DNA of 12,669 bases from an uncultured Acetatifactor sp. (GCA_934394515.1 CAKRRU010000074.1:1-12669), one strand, 5' to 3'; shown: positions 1 to 5,823, counted from the stretch's first letter. The notes: generated from the sequence alone by a model not told the origin. Translations and numbers: made by a program.

Positions 1-614
1 CTTATCCTGAAATTGCCAAGATGCAGACCAAGGCTGTTATCCGTGCGGCAATCGAGGTTAAGAAGGCACATCCCGATTGGAATGTAGAGCCTGAGATCAT
101 GATTCCTCTGGTATGTGAAGTAAAAGAGCTTAAGTACGTTAAGAAGATCGTAGTAGAGACCGCTGACGCTGAGATCGCAGCAGCAGGCATCGACATGAAG
201 TACGAAGTAGGTACCATGATCGAGATCCCCAGAGCTGCTCTGACCGCTGACGAGATCGCTAAGGAAGCTGATTTCTTCTGCTTCGGTACCAACGACCTGA
301 CTCAGATGACCTTCGGTTTCTCCCGTGATGATGCAGGTAAGTTCCTGAATGCATACTATGACACCAAGATCTTCGAGAACGATCCGTTCGCTAAGCTGGA
401 TCAGACCGGCGTCGGCAAGCTGATGGAGATGGCTATCAAGCTTGGTAAGCCTGTAAATCCTAAGTTGCATGTAGGTATCTGTGGTGAGCACGGCGGAGAT
501 CCCAGTTCCGTAGAGTTCTGCCACAAGATCGGTCTGGATTATGTATCCTGCTCACCGTTCCGTGTGCCTATCGCAAGACTGGCCGCTGCACAGGCAGCTA
601 TTGCCGATAAGTAA
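1..614 (+). CDS. ppdK: Pyruvate, phosphate dikinase, C-terminal part (5' truncated by window)
   Basis: Seen: the reading frame enters the window at base 3 and runs 203 codons to TAA at 612-614. It contains EVGTMIEIPRAAL, FFCFGTNDLTQMTFGFSRDD and GICGEHGGDP, with the Cys codon at 480-482. Known: these are hallmarks of the C-terminal PEP/pyruvate-binding TIM barrel of PPDK and enzyme I-type proteins. The Cys is the catalytic acid/base, and the FSRDD context distinguishes PPDK from PEP synthase. The cytoplasmic enzyme interconverts pyruvate + ATP + Pi and PEP + AMP + PPi; in anaerobic Firmicutes it often works in the glycolytic direction. The ATP-grasp and phospho-His domains lie upstream of the window. 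A strong terminator follows, so the gene ends its transcription unit here. Its codon use (ATC, GTA, AAG-rich) is that of a highly expressed gene, unlike the genes that follow. Confidence 0.97.
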   Translation, partial: YPEIAKMQTKAVIRAAIEVKKAHPDWNVEPEIMIPLVCEVKELKYVKKIVVETADAEIAAAGIDMKYEVGTMIEIPRAALTADEIAKEADFFCFGTNDLTQMTFGFSRDDAGKFLNAYYDTKIFENDPFAKLDQTGVGKLMEMAIKLGKPVNPKLHVGICGEHGGDPSSVEFCHKIGLDYVSCSPFRVPIARLAAAQAAIADK

Positions 615-644
615 TTTGGCGGTAAACACGCAGATCTGAGAGGG

Positions 645-660
645 TATTGCGCAAGCAATA
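645..660 (+). other. Small hairpin with GCAA tetraloop
   Basis: TATTGC (645-650) and GCAATA (655-660) form a perfect 6-bp stem closed by a GNRA-type GCAA loop. It lies in the ppdK 3' untranslated stretch and has no T run, so it is not a terminator. It may protect the mRNA 3' end or be incidental. Nothing else is visible in 615-686. Confidence 0.35.
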
Positions 661-686
661 AATTGGGGTATATGAGAATAAGATGA

Positions 687-729
687 GAACCTCATTACTG
701 ATAGAAATATCAGTAGTGAGGTTCTTTTT
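687..729 (+). terminator. Intrinsic terminator of ppdK
   Basis: A 17-bp stem, GAACCTCATTACTGATA (687-703) with 708-724 and one T·G wobble, closes a GAAA loop and is followed by TTTTT. It lies about 70 bases after the ppdK stop. This is a textbook Rho-independent terminator. Confidence 0.93.
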
Positions 730-755
730 GTTGTGGAGAACAGGCAACTCCGGAA

Positions 756-800
756 GCGGAAGAAAAGAAAGCCTGCAGGGAAAATCTGATTCCTGCAGGC
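756..800 (-). terminator. Intrinsic terminator of the XRE gene (minus strand)
   Basis: GCCTGCAGG (771-779) and CCTGCAGGC (792-800) form a 9-bp GC-rich stem, extendable by a G·T pair. Read on the minus strand, the stem is followed by TTTCTTTTCTTCC (758-770). It begins two bases after the XRE stop codon, so it serves the leftward gene. With the 687-729 hairpin it insulates two converging transcripts. Confidence 0.8.
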
Positions 801-802
801 AG

Positions 803-1006
803 TTATTTTGTCTTATCGTGTTCGATAATATCGGAAACGGGGCAGTCCAGGATATAGCAGAGTACATCCAGTGTCTTCGTGGTGATGGCCTCGCCTTTCT
901 TCATACGGTGGATGGTATTGGCGGAAATACCATGCTTAAAGATCAGTTCGTATTCTGTTATGTTCTTACGAAGCAAAGTTTCAAAGAATGGTTTGTATGA
1001 TATCAT
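803..1006 (-). CDS. XRE/Cro-CI family HTH transcriptional regulator (67 aa)
   Basis: A 67-residue protein that is essentially one Cro/CI-type helix-turn-helix. The HTH spans about residues 17-40 (YELIFKHGISANTIHRMKKG), followed by TTKTLDVLCYILDCPVSDIIE, the usual helix 4-5 signature of small clostridial XRE proteins. It has no dimerisation or sensor domain, so it probably acts as a small dimeric repressor. Start: ATG at 1006, with AGGAGG at 1021-1026. The 14-base spacing is longer than optimal, but no alternative in-frame ATG, GTG or TTG lies between. A terminator follows the stop directly, so the gene is monocistronic. Upstream lies the 1063-1091 promoter/operator, whose twin sits before the four-gene operon, so autoregulation plus control of that operon is the likely job (inference). 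I could not find a convincing minus-strand promoter for it. Confidence 0.9.
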   Translation of the reverse strand: MISYKPFFETLLRKNITEYELIFKHGISANTIHRMKKGEAITTKTLDVLCYILDCPVSDIIEHDKTK

Positions 1007-1044
1007 GTTGTCGAATCGAGCCTCCTGATCAATACTATAAAAAG

Positions 1045-1055
1045 AGTATCATACT
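1045..1055. promoter_or_regulatory. AGTAT-C-ATACT palindrome, possible XRE half-site pair
   Basis: A perfect 11-base palindrome (AGTAT, C, ATACT) lies between the XRE start and the 1063-1091 promoter. The same ATACT and AGTAT arms occur in the 1448-1476 operator, there 10 bases apart. It is a candidate operator by position and shared arms only. Confidence 0.35.
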
Positions 1056-1062
1056 TAATTCT

Positions 1063-1091
1063 TTGACTATACCTAATAGATTGACTATAAT
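1063..1091 (+). promoter_or_regulatory. Promoter P1 with embedded operator (twin of 1448-1476)
   Basis: TTGACT (1063-1068), 17-bp spacer, TATAAT (1086-1091): a near-consensus sigma-A promoter reading rightward. The nonamer TTGACTATA occurs twice, at 1063 and 1081, 18 bp apart, so it covers both the -35 and the -10. The whole 29-bp block matches 1448-1476 at 26 of 29 positions, including 14 of 17 spacer bases that promoter function does not require. That points to a shared repressor site, most plausibly for the adjacent XRE protein. P1 transcribes into the leader region that starts with the second promoter at 1134. Confidence 0.72.
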
Positions 1092-1133
1092 GCGAAAAAT
1101 ATAGAGGAAAATTAACAAAATTCTGTAAACCTA

Positions 1134-1162
1134 TTGACAAATGGACAAAAATATGGTATATT
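1134..1162 (+). promoter_or_regulatory. Promoter P2, extended -10, of leader copy 1
   Basis: TTGACA (1134-1139), 17-bp spacer, TATATT (1157-1162) preceded by TGG (extended -10). Predicted start of RNA is near 1168-1170, within CTGCGTAGCTTGA. The same layout and the flank CTGNGTAGNTTGA recur at 5824-5863, so this is a repeated module. No XRE-type operator lies inside this promoter. Confidence 0.78.
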
Positions 1163-1173
1163 CTGCGTAGCTT

Positions 1174-1206
1174 GAAACAATACGTAAATGTTTTGTTTCT
1201 TTTTTT
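1174..1206 (+). terminator. 5'-proximal hairpin terminator T1 of leader copy 1
   Basis: GAAACAA (1174-1180) pairs with TTGTTTC (1193-1199), with AC/GT as inner pairs, and is followed by seven T's (1200-1206). It begins only about five bases after the predicted transcription start, so termination would yield an RNA of under 40 bases. The stem is AT-rich and therefore probably leaky. Its counterpart is 5864-5893. Confidence 0.6.
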
Positions 1207-1217
1207 ATACCTATTTC

Positions 1218-1232
1218 CGGGTGAAATGCCCG
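1218..1232 (+). other. Short leader hairpin CGGGT-GAAAT-GCCCG
   Basis: CGGGT (1218-1222) and GCCCG (1228-1232) form a 5-bp stem with a terminal T·G pair and loop GAAAT. It has no T run. It lies in the leader between T1 and the attenuator and has no clear counterpart in the second leader copy. Confidence 0.4.
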
Positions 1233-1263
1233 CGATGTAAGGGGAAGAAAAGAAATAAAACAA

Positions 1264-1370
1264 GATGTATGTTTCGGCTTTTTTTTATTCCAAAAGTGAT
1301 GCACACAACAACGGAACATACATCAGAATCTGTTCAGAGAACGGGTTCAGGATGGCTGTTCCGTTTTTTT
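1264..1370 (+). promoter_or_regulatory. Transcription attenuator with competing stems (leader copy 1)
   Basis: Two mutually exclusive structures are visible. The antiterminator stem pairs GATGTATGTTTCG (1264-1276) with CGGAACATACATC (1312-1324): 13 pairs, one of them G·T. The terminator stem pairs AACGGAACA (1310-1318) with TGTTCCGTT (1357-1365) and is followed by a T run to 1370. An inner hairpin CTGTTC-AGA-GAACGG lies at 1330-1344. Bases 1312-1318 belong to both stems, which is the definition of an attenuator switch. The terminator ends about 62 bases before the start codon of the micro-ORF at 1433. The trigger (ribosome, protein or ligand) cannot be read from the sequence. The same arrangement recurs at 5925-6015. 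Confidence 0.6.
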
Positions 1371-1432
1371 ATACAATGGAGAACAGCGGGTAACGATAAA
1401 ACGATTCATAAATAAAAAAGGAGGAGAAATTG

Positions 1433-1483
1433 ATGAGGAAATGTAAGTTGACTATACTTAATATATTGAGTATAATAACGTAA
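1433..1483 (+). CDS. Micro-ORF (16 aa) with strong RBS, possible leader peptide or gene remnant
   Basis: ATG at 1433 follows AAGGAGGAG with near-ideal spacing and encodes MRKCKLTILNILSIIT before TAA at 1481. The ribosome binding site is among the best in the window, which argues that something is or was translated here. Its distance from the upstream terminator (62 bases) resembles the 56 bases between the second leader's terminator and the 6072 gene. It could therefore be the truncated remnant of the gene once controlled by leader copy 1, or a genuine short peptide. The coding stretch contains the whole 1448-1476 promoter/operator. I recognise no family. Confidence 0.35.
   Translation: MRKCKLTILNILSIIT
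1448..1476 (+). promoter_or_regulatory. Promoter P3 with operator for the envelope operon
   Basis: TTGACT (1448-1453), 17-bp spacer, TATAAT (1471-1476): a near-consensus promoter. RNA should start near 1483, about 45 bases before the first gene, which has its own AAAGGAGA. The core TATACTTAATATATTGAGTA is a near-perfect palindrome with arms ATACT and AGTAT. The block also contains TTGACTATA and TTGAGTATA as direct repeats 18 bp apart. It matches P1 (1063-1091) at 26 of 29 positions, so both are probably bound by one repressor, with the XRE product of 803-1006 the prime candidate (inference). Confidence 0.75.
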
Positions 1484-1528
1484 GAAGAAAGTACTGCAAA
1501 AATTAAAAATACAAAGGAGATAAAAATT

Positions 1529-2365
1529 ATGCCGGAACCGGAAGGACAGGAATTACAGGACAAATTAGTTACTATTTGGTATGTCATGGACCAGTATCAG
1601 AGAGATGTGGAGCAGTGGCATGATCAAAAGAGAAAGTTAAAGGAGAAAAAGGAATATCTGGAAATGAATGGAACCACAAGCAAAGTTTTCACTTCCGTGG
1701 TTGTGTTGTTTGCCCTGTTTTATTTGCTACTGGGACTTATTAACCAGAATTTTAGTTCGTTTTTTACGATTGTGCTTCTTTCGGGTTTTTATTTACTGAT
1801 GCGAAAAACACATGAAAAATTGGCAAAAGTTTTCCTGATCATATTAGTGTTGGCGGTGATACAAGGTGCGCAGATTTTGGTGCAGGGGATTATGTCAGGG
1901 GACTTGGTAGCTTATTTGATTCTGGCACTACTGATTCCCCTGACAATTTTCGTCATAAGAATGGGATTACGGGGCAATCAATCTTATATAGACAAGTACA
2001 ATGAGCACGTGCGGCAATACAATGAGCCTTATCTGCAGAAAATGATCCAATTACAGGCTGATGGGGCAAAGCAGGATAAAGCTTTGAAGGAATTGACAAA
2101 TGGATGGTTCCCGTCGGCATATCTGTCTCCTAATGTTGTTCTTACCTTTATAGATTACATGGAGAAGAAAAGAGCGACAACCATGAAAGAACTGGCAAAT
2201 CTATATGAGATGGATAAGCTGTATGCTCGTCAGCGGCAGATGACACAGGAAATCATTGACAGTAATCGTAATATCAATAATCAACTGAGATTCAGCAATA
2301 TGATCGGAATGTATCAGATTATTCAGATGGATAACATTAAAGACTTTTTCAGAAGATATTGGTAG
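1529..2365 (+). CDS. Multi-pass membrane protein with cytoplasmic coiled-coil ends (278 aa), unknown function
   Basis: ATG at 1529 is preceded by AAAGGAGA (1513-1520) at good spacing. Residues 8-46 are charged and helical (DQYQRDVEQW, KRKLKEKKEYLE), probably a coiled coil. Four hydrophobic segments follow at about 53-71, 77-91, 100-119 and 126-146. The C-terminal 130 residues are soluble and helical, containing WFPSAYLSPNVVLTFIDYM (193-211), then RATTMKELANLYEMDKLYARQ. From memory, this WFP...Y...FIDY...R...LKEA-type tail recurs in uncharacterised clostridial membrane proteins, but I cannot name a family. First gene of an operon (next gene 11 bases on) under P3. Being coupled to two lipoproteins suggests a membrane partner in an envelope assembly. 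It is more AT-rich than ppdK. Confidence 0.85.
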   Translation: MPEPEGQELQDKLVTIWYVMDQYQRDVEQWHDQKRKLKEKKEYLEMNGTTSKVFTSVVVLFALFYLLLGLINQNFSSFFTIVLLSGFYLLMRKTHEKLAKVFLIILVLAVIQGAQILVQGIMSGDLVAYLILALLIPLTIFVIRMGLRGNQSYIDKYNEHVRQYNEPYLQKMIQLQADGAKQDKALKELTNGWFPSAYLSPNVVLTFIDYMEKKRATTMKELANLYEMDKLYARQRQMTQEIIDSNRNINNQLRFSNMIGMYQIIQMDNIKDFFRRYW

Positions 2366-2376
2366 GAGGAATACAT

Positions 2377-2853
2377 ATGTTTGAATTTATTGGTTTTATG
2401 TTGGGGATACAATACGGAGAAAAGGTATTCAACCTGTTAGGCGTGCTGTTCCGCGGAGCCGTTGCAATTTTATCTTTTTTCGCATGGCTGAGTGCATGGG
2501 ATTTGCTTACACAGTACCTGTACATAAGCCCCATGTACAAAATAATAGCAATCGCATTAATGGTATTATTCGTGGTAAGTTTGTGCTTCTGTGCTTACCG
2601 GGCAGAAGTAAAAAACGAACATTATTCCAAGATATTTCCGGCGGTATGGTATCTGATCACACTGGCAGTTATGTATTTTCCGGACAAGGAGATAAATGGG
2701 GCATTCTATTTCTTAGCCGTACTTGAGCTTTTTGAAATTTATATTCCCAAGAAATTTCTGGAAATGGAAGAGCGTCGTAAAAAGAAATCCATATTGGTTG
2801 AAAATGCAGAATTTATCATTCATGAGTACCTGATGAAAATGATCAAAAAATAA
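2377..2853 (+). CDS. Small membrane protein (158 aa), unknown function
   Basis: ATG at 2377 has TAGGAGG at 2363-2369, spaced 7 bases. This start is preferred over a TTG at 2359, which lies inside the previous gene's last codons. Hydrophobic segments lie at about 24-42, 53-73, 87-101 and 107-123, followed by a basic tail (KKFLEMEERRKKK, 125-137) and an amphipathic C-terminus. The positive tail suggests a cytoplasmic C-terminus. It lies between the other membrane protein and the first lipoprotein in the same operon. No catalytic motif and no recognised family; it could be a membrane partner of its neighbours. Confidence 0.82.
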   Translation: MFEFIGFMLGIQYGEKVFNLLGVLFRGAVAILSFFAWLSAWDLLTQYLYISPMYKIIAIALMVLFVVSLCFCAYRAEVKNEHYSKIFPAVWYLITLAVMYFPDKEINGAFYFLAVLELFEIYIPKKFLEMEERRKKKSILVENAEFIIHEYLMKMIKK

Positions 2854-2888
2854 GAAAGTATAATACTATGAGAAAGGATGAAGCTGCC

Positions 2889-4124
2889 ATGAAAAGAGGA
2901 AAGAAAGGCCTGGTGCTGGCAGGGGCATTGCTGTTGACCATGCTTACCCTGACAGGATGCGGAAAGACGAAAATCAACCTGAACGATTATGTAGAGGTAA
3001 ATTTTTCAGGATATAATACCGCAGGACAAGCGGAAATAGATGAGTTAAAGATAAGAAACGATATTATCCTGGATCATTGGGAGACTTTCGGACTGACAGA
3101 AGAGCAACATGAAAATGAACAGGCTGCCGCCAATGAGGATACACGTCAGTTCGTGGAGAGTGTTTCTTATTCACTGGATAAGATGAGCGGCCTGCAGAAT
3201 GGGGATGCCGTTACACTGCAATGGAACGTGCAGGAAAAGGAACTGGATGAGCTTGCGAAAAAAATAAAGGCAGAGTTTGTATATTCAGATATGACATTTA
3301 CCGTAGAAGGTCTGGAAGAGCCGGAGGATTGGGATCCCTTTGAAGGAACCGAAATAAACTATAGGGGAAAGCTGCCCTTTGTGAGTGTTGATTATATCGA
3401 ACATCCGGCGGGCTCGGACGTACCGGGACTTATCTGGACCAACTCCGATACAGATTTTATCAACAGGGCAGAAGAGTCTGCGGACGCAGAGCATATCAGC
3501 AGAGGACTGGAAAACGGTGATACCATTACGGTCAACATCTCGGCGCCGGATGGTCAGGACATAATGCAATTCTGTGCCATGCAGGGAAAACGCCCCATTG
3601 CCTTATCAAAAGATTTCACAGTAGAAGGTCTGGACGGCTATGTCTACGATTTCTCTCAGATTCCGGCGGATCTGTTGCAGCAAATGGATGAAAAAGTACA
3701 GGGAATATTGCAGGAAGAGGCGGAAAATACATGGGACTGGCGGCTGGCAGAGATGAAGCTGTTGGGAAATTATTTTCTCTGTGCGAGAGATGAAGGGATG
3801 AGTACGCCGAATTATCTTTACTTCATATATGAAATAACGGCGGTAGATGATAGCACCGGAAATTCACAGATCTATTACTATTACGGAAGATATCGCAATC
3901 TTAAGATTGCAAGTGACGGTACCGTAAGCGTTGATGTGGAAGATGTTGCTACGCCGGATGGAAAATATTATAATTGGGGTATGTATGCAGGAGAGGTACA
4001 CGGAGAAGCGTTTATGAAAGGGGATGTTTACTTCATTGGCTATGAACATCTGAATGAATTATATGAAGACAAAGTACAGCAATGGGATGACAGATATATC
4101 TGTACCTCAACGGTGAACCAATAA
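2889..4124 (+). CDS. Lipoprotein with duplicated clostridial beta-type module (411 aa)
   Basis: A signal peptide, MKRGKKGLVLAGALLLTMLT, then LTGC, gives a lipobox Cys at residue 24, so this is an outer-face lipoprotein. Start chosen: ATG 2889, with AAAGGA at 2873-2878. An in-frame ATG at 2868 would give a longer, acidic N-terminus and no ribosome binding site. After the Cys comes NLNDYVEVNFSGYNTAGQA (about 29-47), then two copies of a module: GLQNGDAVTLQW to FTVEGL (101-142) and GLENGDTITVNI to FTVEGL (206-248). The first copy is followed by WDPFEGTEINYRGK. From memory, SGY(N/D)-GTA plus L-NGD-V-V and FTV-GL recur as an extracellular beta-sandwich in Lachnospiraceae lipoproteins and zinc-ribbon membrane proteins. 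No enzyme motif is visible, so a binding or structural role is likely. Third gene of the operon, 35 bases after the previous stop. Confidence 0.85.
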   Translation: MKRGKKGLVLAGALLLTMLTLTGCGKTKINLNDYVEVNFSGYNTAGQAEIDELKIRNDIILDHWETFGLTEEQHENEQAAANEDTRQFVESVSYSLDKMSGLQNGDAVTLQWNVQEKELDELAKKIKAEFVYSDMTFTVEGLEEPEDWDPFEGTEINYRGKLPFVSVDYIEHPAGSDVPGLIWTNSDTDFINRAEESADAEHISRGLENGDTITVNISAPDGQDIMQFCAMQGKRPIALSKDFTVEGLDGYVYDFSQIPADLLQQMDEKVQGILQEEAENTWDWRLAEMKLLGNYFLCARDEGMSTPNYLYFIYEITAVDDSTGNSQIYYYYGRYRNLKIASDGTVSVDVEDVATPDGKYYNWGMYAGEVHGEAFMKGDVYFIGYEHLNELYEDKVQQWDDRYICTSTVNQ

Positions 4125-4154
4125 TTCCTTTGCAAAGGAAAGTGAGGGAAAGCA

Positions 4155-5333
4155 ATGAAGAAATATAAGAATCGTAAGGATGCCGTGAAGACGGTGGTGG
4201 CAGTCCTCTGCGCAGCGTGTATGCTTACCGCATGTGGAAACGCAGAAGCAGACGCTATGGAGGAAATCGCAGCATCTGTCACAGAGACCACGACAGAATC
4301 GGCGGAAGTGCTCCCGACAGAAAAGCCTGCCGCAGAACCTACAGAGGCATCTGCGAAAACGGTTGATGAAGGCTCTGCGACAGAGCCGGTTGAACCGGTT
4401 GCAGTTACGGCGGAGCCCGATACAAAGCCTTCTGCGGAGCCGGTGGCAGCATCCGCAGGGGCAGCTGCAGAAGCAGGATACACCTGTACCGAGATGACCC
4501 AGACCATGTATGCGAAGTCGGCGGTCAATGTCAGAGACCTGCCCGGTACCGATGGTAACAAGATTGGCAGCTTGAAAGCCAGTGAAGAAATCGCCGTCAC
4601 GGGAAAATGCGACCAGACAGGGTGGTATCGGTTCGACTTAAATGGGACTACGGCTTATGTCAGTGATAAGTATATTGTATCCGAAAAACCTGCGCAGACG
4701 GCAACAGCAAATAACGGCGGTAAGACGACACAGAGTACTGCCGCTGCAACGGGCAGCACTACGACAACAGGAGATGCGGAAACTGCATCAGGGGAATATT
4801 TCGACAGGGCAATGGCAGAACAGGTATTTGCAATGGTCAATGAGGAACGTGTCGCAAATGGTATCAATGCGCTTATCTGGAGTGAAGACTTATACAATGT
4901 AGCTGTACAGAGATGTTATGAGAATGACATTCACGAAAGTGCTCGTCCCGGAATAGGAGAAAACTATTCCAACAACCAGCAAACAGCAGAGGAAATTTAC
5001 CAGAGCTGGCATGACAGCCCTGGACATCATGATAACTATATGAATCCAAGCTATACATACAGTGCTGTAGCTGTGCGAATAATACCTATATTGGGTGGGG
5101 CGTTGGGAAATGAACACATCCATTATCAGGTATTTACAAGAGAAGATGCGACGGAGGCAGGAGCTGCGAAGTCTGTAAACCAGGAAACACCGATAGCCAC
5201 CAAGACCCCCAATGATGGCACCTCCACAGGCACCGCCGACGTCGGCTGGTCCCTGACCCCGCCCACACAGGAAGACGGTCTGAAGAATTGGCAGGAACAG
5301 AACCCTGATGCCGAAGTCAGCTTCGGTAACTGA
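4155..5333 (+). CDS. SH3b-CAP/SCP domain lipoprotein (392 aa)
   Basis: The signal peptide ends in LTAC (Cys27). Residues 30-108 are a low-complexity linker rich in Ala, Glu, Pro and Thr that spans the wall. Residues 110-176 form a bacterial SH3 domain (NVRDLPGTDGNKIGSL, GWYRFDLNGTTAYVSDKYI), generally a peptidoglycan binder. After a Thr/Ala/Gly linker (177-212), residues 216-330 are a CAP/SCP (CAP/PR-1-like) domain. It keeps VNEERVANGINAL, the conserved H260, GEN (E269), SWHDSPGHHDNYMNP (H291) and HYQVF. In bacteria such domains are secreted or anchored and mostly of unknown activity; YkwD of Bacillus belongs here. The tail from 331 is again low-complexity. Last gene of the operon, 30 bases after the previous stop and followed by a terminator. 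Ribosome binding is by AAAGGA or GAGGGA just upstream. Confidence 0.92.
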   Translation: MKKYKNRKDAVKTVVAVLCAACMLTACGNAEADAMEEIAASVTETTTESAEVLPTEKPAAEPTEASAKTVDEGSATEPVEPVAVTAEPDTKPSAEPVAASAGAAAEAGYTCTEMTQTMYAKSAVNVRDLPGTDGNKIGSLKASEEIAVTGKCDQTGWYRFDLNGTTAYVSDKYIVSEKPAQTATANNGGKTTQSTAAATGSTTTTGDAETASGEYFDRAMAEQVFAMVNEERVANGINALIWSEDLYNVAVQRCYENDIHESARPGIGENYSNNQQTAEEIYQSWHDSPGHHDNYMNPSYTYSAVAVRIIPILGGALGNEHIHYQVFTREDATEAGAAKSVNQETPIATKTPNDGTSTGTADVGWSLTPPTQEDGLKNWQEQNPDAEVSFGN

Positions 5334-5345
5334 ATCAATGACCAC

Positions 5346-5373
5346 AAAGCGGACACAGTTTGTGCCCGCTTTT
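5346..5373 (+). terminator. Intrinsic terminator of the envelope operon
   Basis: AAAGCGG (5346-5352) pairs with CCGCTTT (5366-5372), continued by CACA/TGTG after an A-C mismatch, loop GTT. The T run is short (TTTT, then CG), so it may be leaky. It lies 12 bases after the lipoprotein stop. Confidence 0.65.
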
Positions 5374-5388
5374 CGTTGCGGAACATAT

Positions 5389-5417
5389 TTGACATCCTAT
5401 ATTAGAACGTTCATAAT
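5389..5417 (+). promoter_or_regulatory. Promoter of the 5462 gene, flanked by an inverted repeat
   Basis: TTGACA (5389-5394), 17-bp spacer, CATAAT (5412-5417). RNA start is predicted near 5424, giving a leader of about 38 bases. The 7-base arms ACATCCT (5392-5398) and AGGATGT (5424-5430) flank the -10 and could be an operator. GAACGTTC at 5405-5412 is a perfect palindrome inside the spacer. Confidence 0.68.
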
Positions 5418-5461
5418 AAAATCAGGATGTGGAAGTGAAGGAAACGAAAGGAGAAAGCAAC

Positions 5462-5803
5462 ATGGATTTTGAAAAGTTTGAGGAAGTATTTCAGACCCTG
5501 GAAGCACAGAAGGAAAAGGATGAGACAGCAGCGGAGCTGTACGCAGATGTGAAAGAATTTGCCTGCAAATATGCCACCATGCGATACCGGTTCAGCGAAA
5601 TGAGCAGAGAGGAGAAAATAGAAAACGACAGTTACCGCACCAGTCAGCACAACCGTTTCATGGACAGTGTGCGCATTTATTTCCGCTATCTGCAGAACAA
5701 CGGCGTGAGCGTTCCGGATATCAGCAGCCTGGAAGCGGATCGTAAGATTTTCGGTAATTTTGCCTGTTACTTTATTTTCCGCGTGGAATGCGAACAGGCA
5801 TAG
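5462..5803 (+). CDS. Small helical orphan protein (113 aa), possibly DUF3232-like
   Basis: ATG at 5462 has AAAGGAG at 5449-5455. An in-frame GTG at 5429 has no ribosome binding site and lies at the predicted RNA 5' end, so it is not chosen. The protein (MDFEKFEEVFQTLEAQKEKD...) is acidic, helical and soluble, with no signal peptide or membrane segment. Central YATMRYRFSEMSREEKI and a C-terminal FGNFACYFIFRVECEQA have no recognised motif. The opening MDFEKFEEVFQTLE resembles, from memory, DUF3232 proteins of Firmicutes, but this is a weak impression. It has its own promoter and is followed 20 bases later by the promoter of leader copy 2, so it is probably monocistronic. Confidence 0.72.
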   Translation: MDFEKFEEVFQTLEAQKEKDETAAELYADVKEFACKYATMRYRFSEMSREEKIENDSYRTSQHNRFMDSVRIYFRYLQNNGVSVPDISSLEADRKIFGNFACYFIFRVECEQA

Positions 5804-5823
5804 GGGAACTTTGGCCCATCCTC

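Noticed and set aside
687..800. Two long inverted repeats close together, considered as a mobile element or repeat unit
   Set aside because: Each hairpin is self-contained with its own T tract in the direction of its gene. Together they are simply converging terminators.
683..1000. 105-aa open frame on the plus strand
   Set aside because: It crosses two terminator hairpins and is antisense to the clear XRE gene.
1265..1393. 42-codon frame starting MYVSAFFYSK inside the antiterminator, a possible leader peptide
   Set aside because: The nearest purine-rich stretch is about 18 bases upstream, too far for a normal ribosome binding site. The corresponding frame in copy 2 starts with GTG and also lacks one. 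The similar starts (MYVSA and VCVST) follow from the conserved RNA strand.
1188..1415. Open frame over leader copy 1 with CPRC and further Lys/Arg-rich sequence, reminiscent of a zinc ribbon
   Set aside because: Its start lies in the loop of the T1 hairpin, it has no ribosome binding site, it runs through the attenuator stems, and only three Cys are present. It was considered as a decayed Cys-rich KTR-type gene, but the similarity does not extend past the CPxC.
4040..4600. 186-aa open frame on the minus strand, Ala/Ser/Val rich
   Set aside because: It is the antisense shadow of the repetitive Ala/Glu/Pro/Thr linker of the SH3b-CAP lipoprotein, with no ribosome binding site.
5405..5412. GAACGTTC as a possible LexA (SOS) box
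   Set aside because: The Gram-positive LexA box needs four bases between GAAC and GTTC; here there are none.
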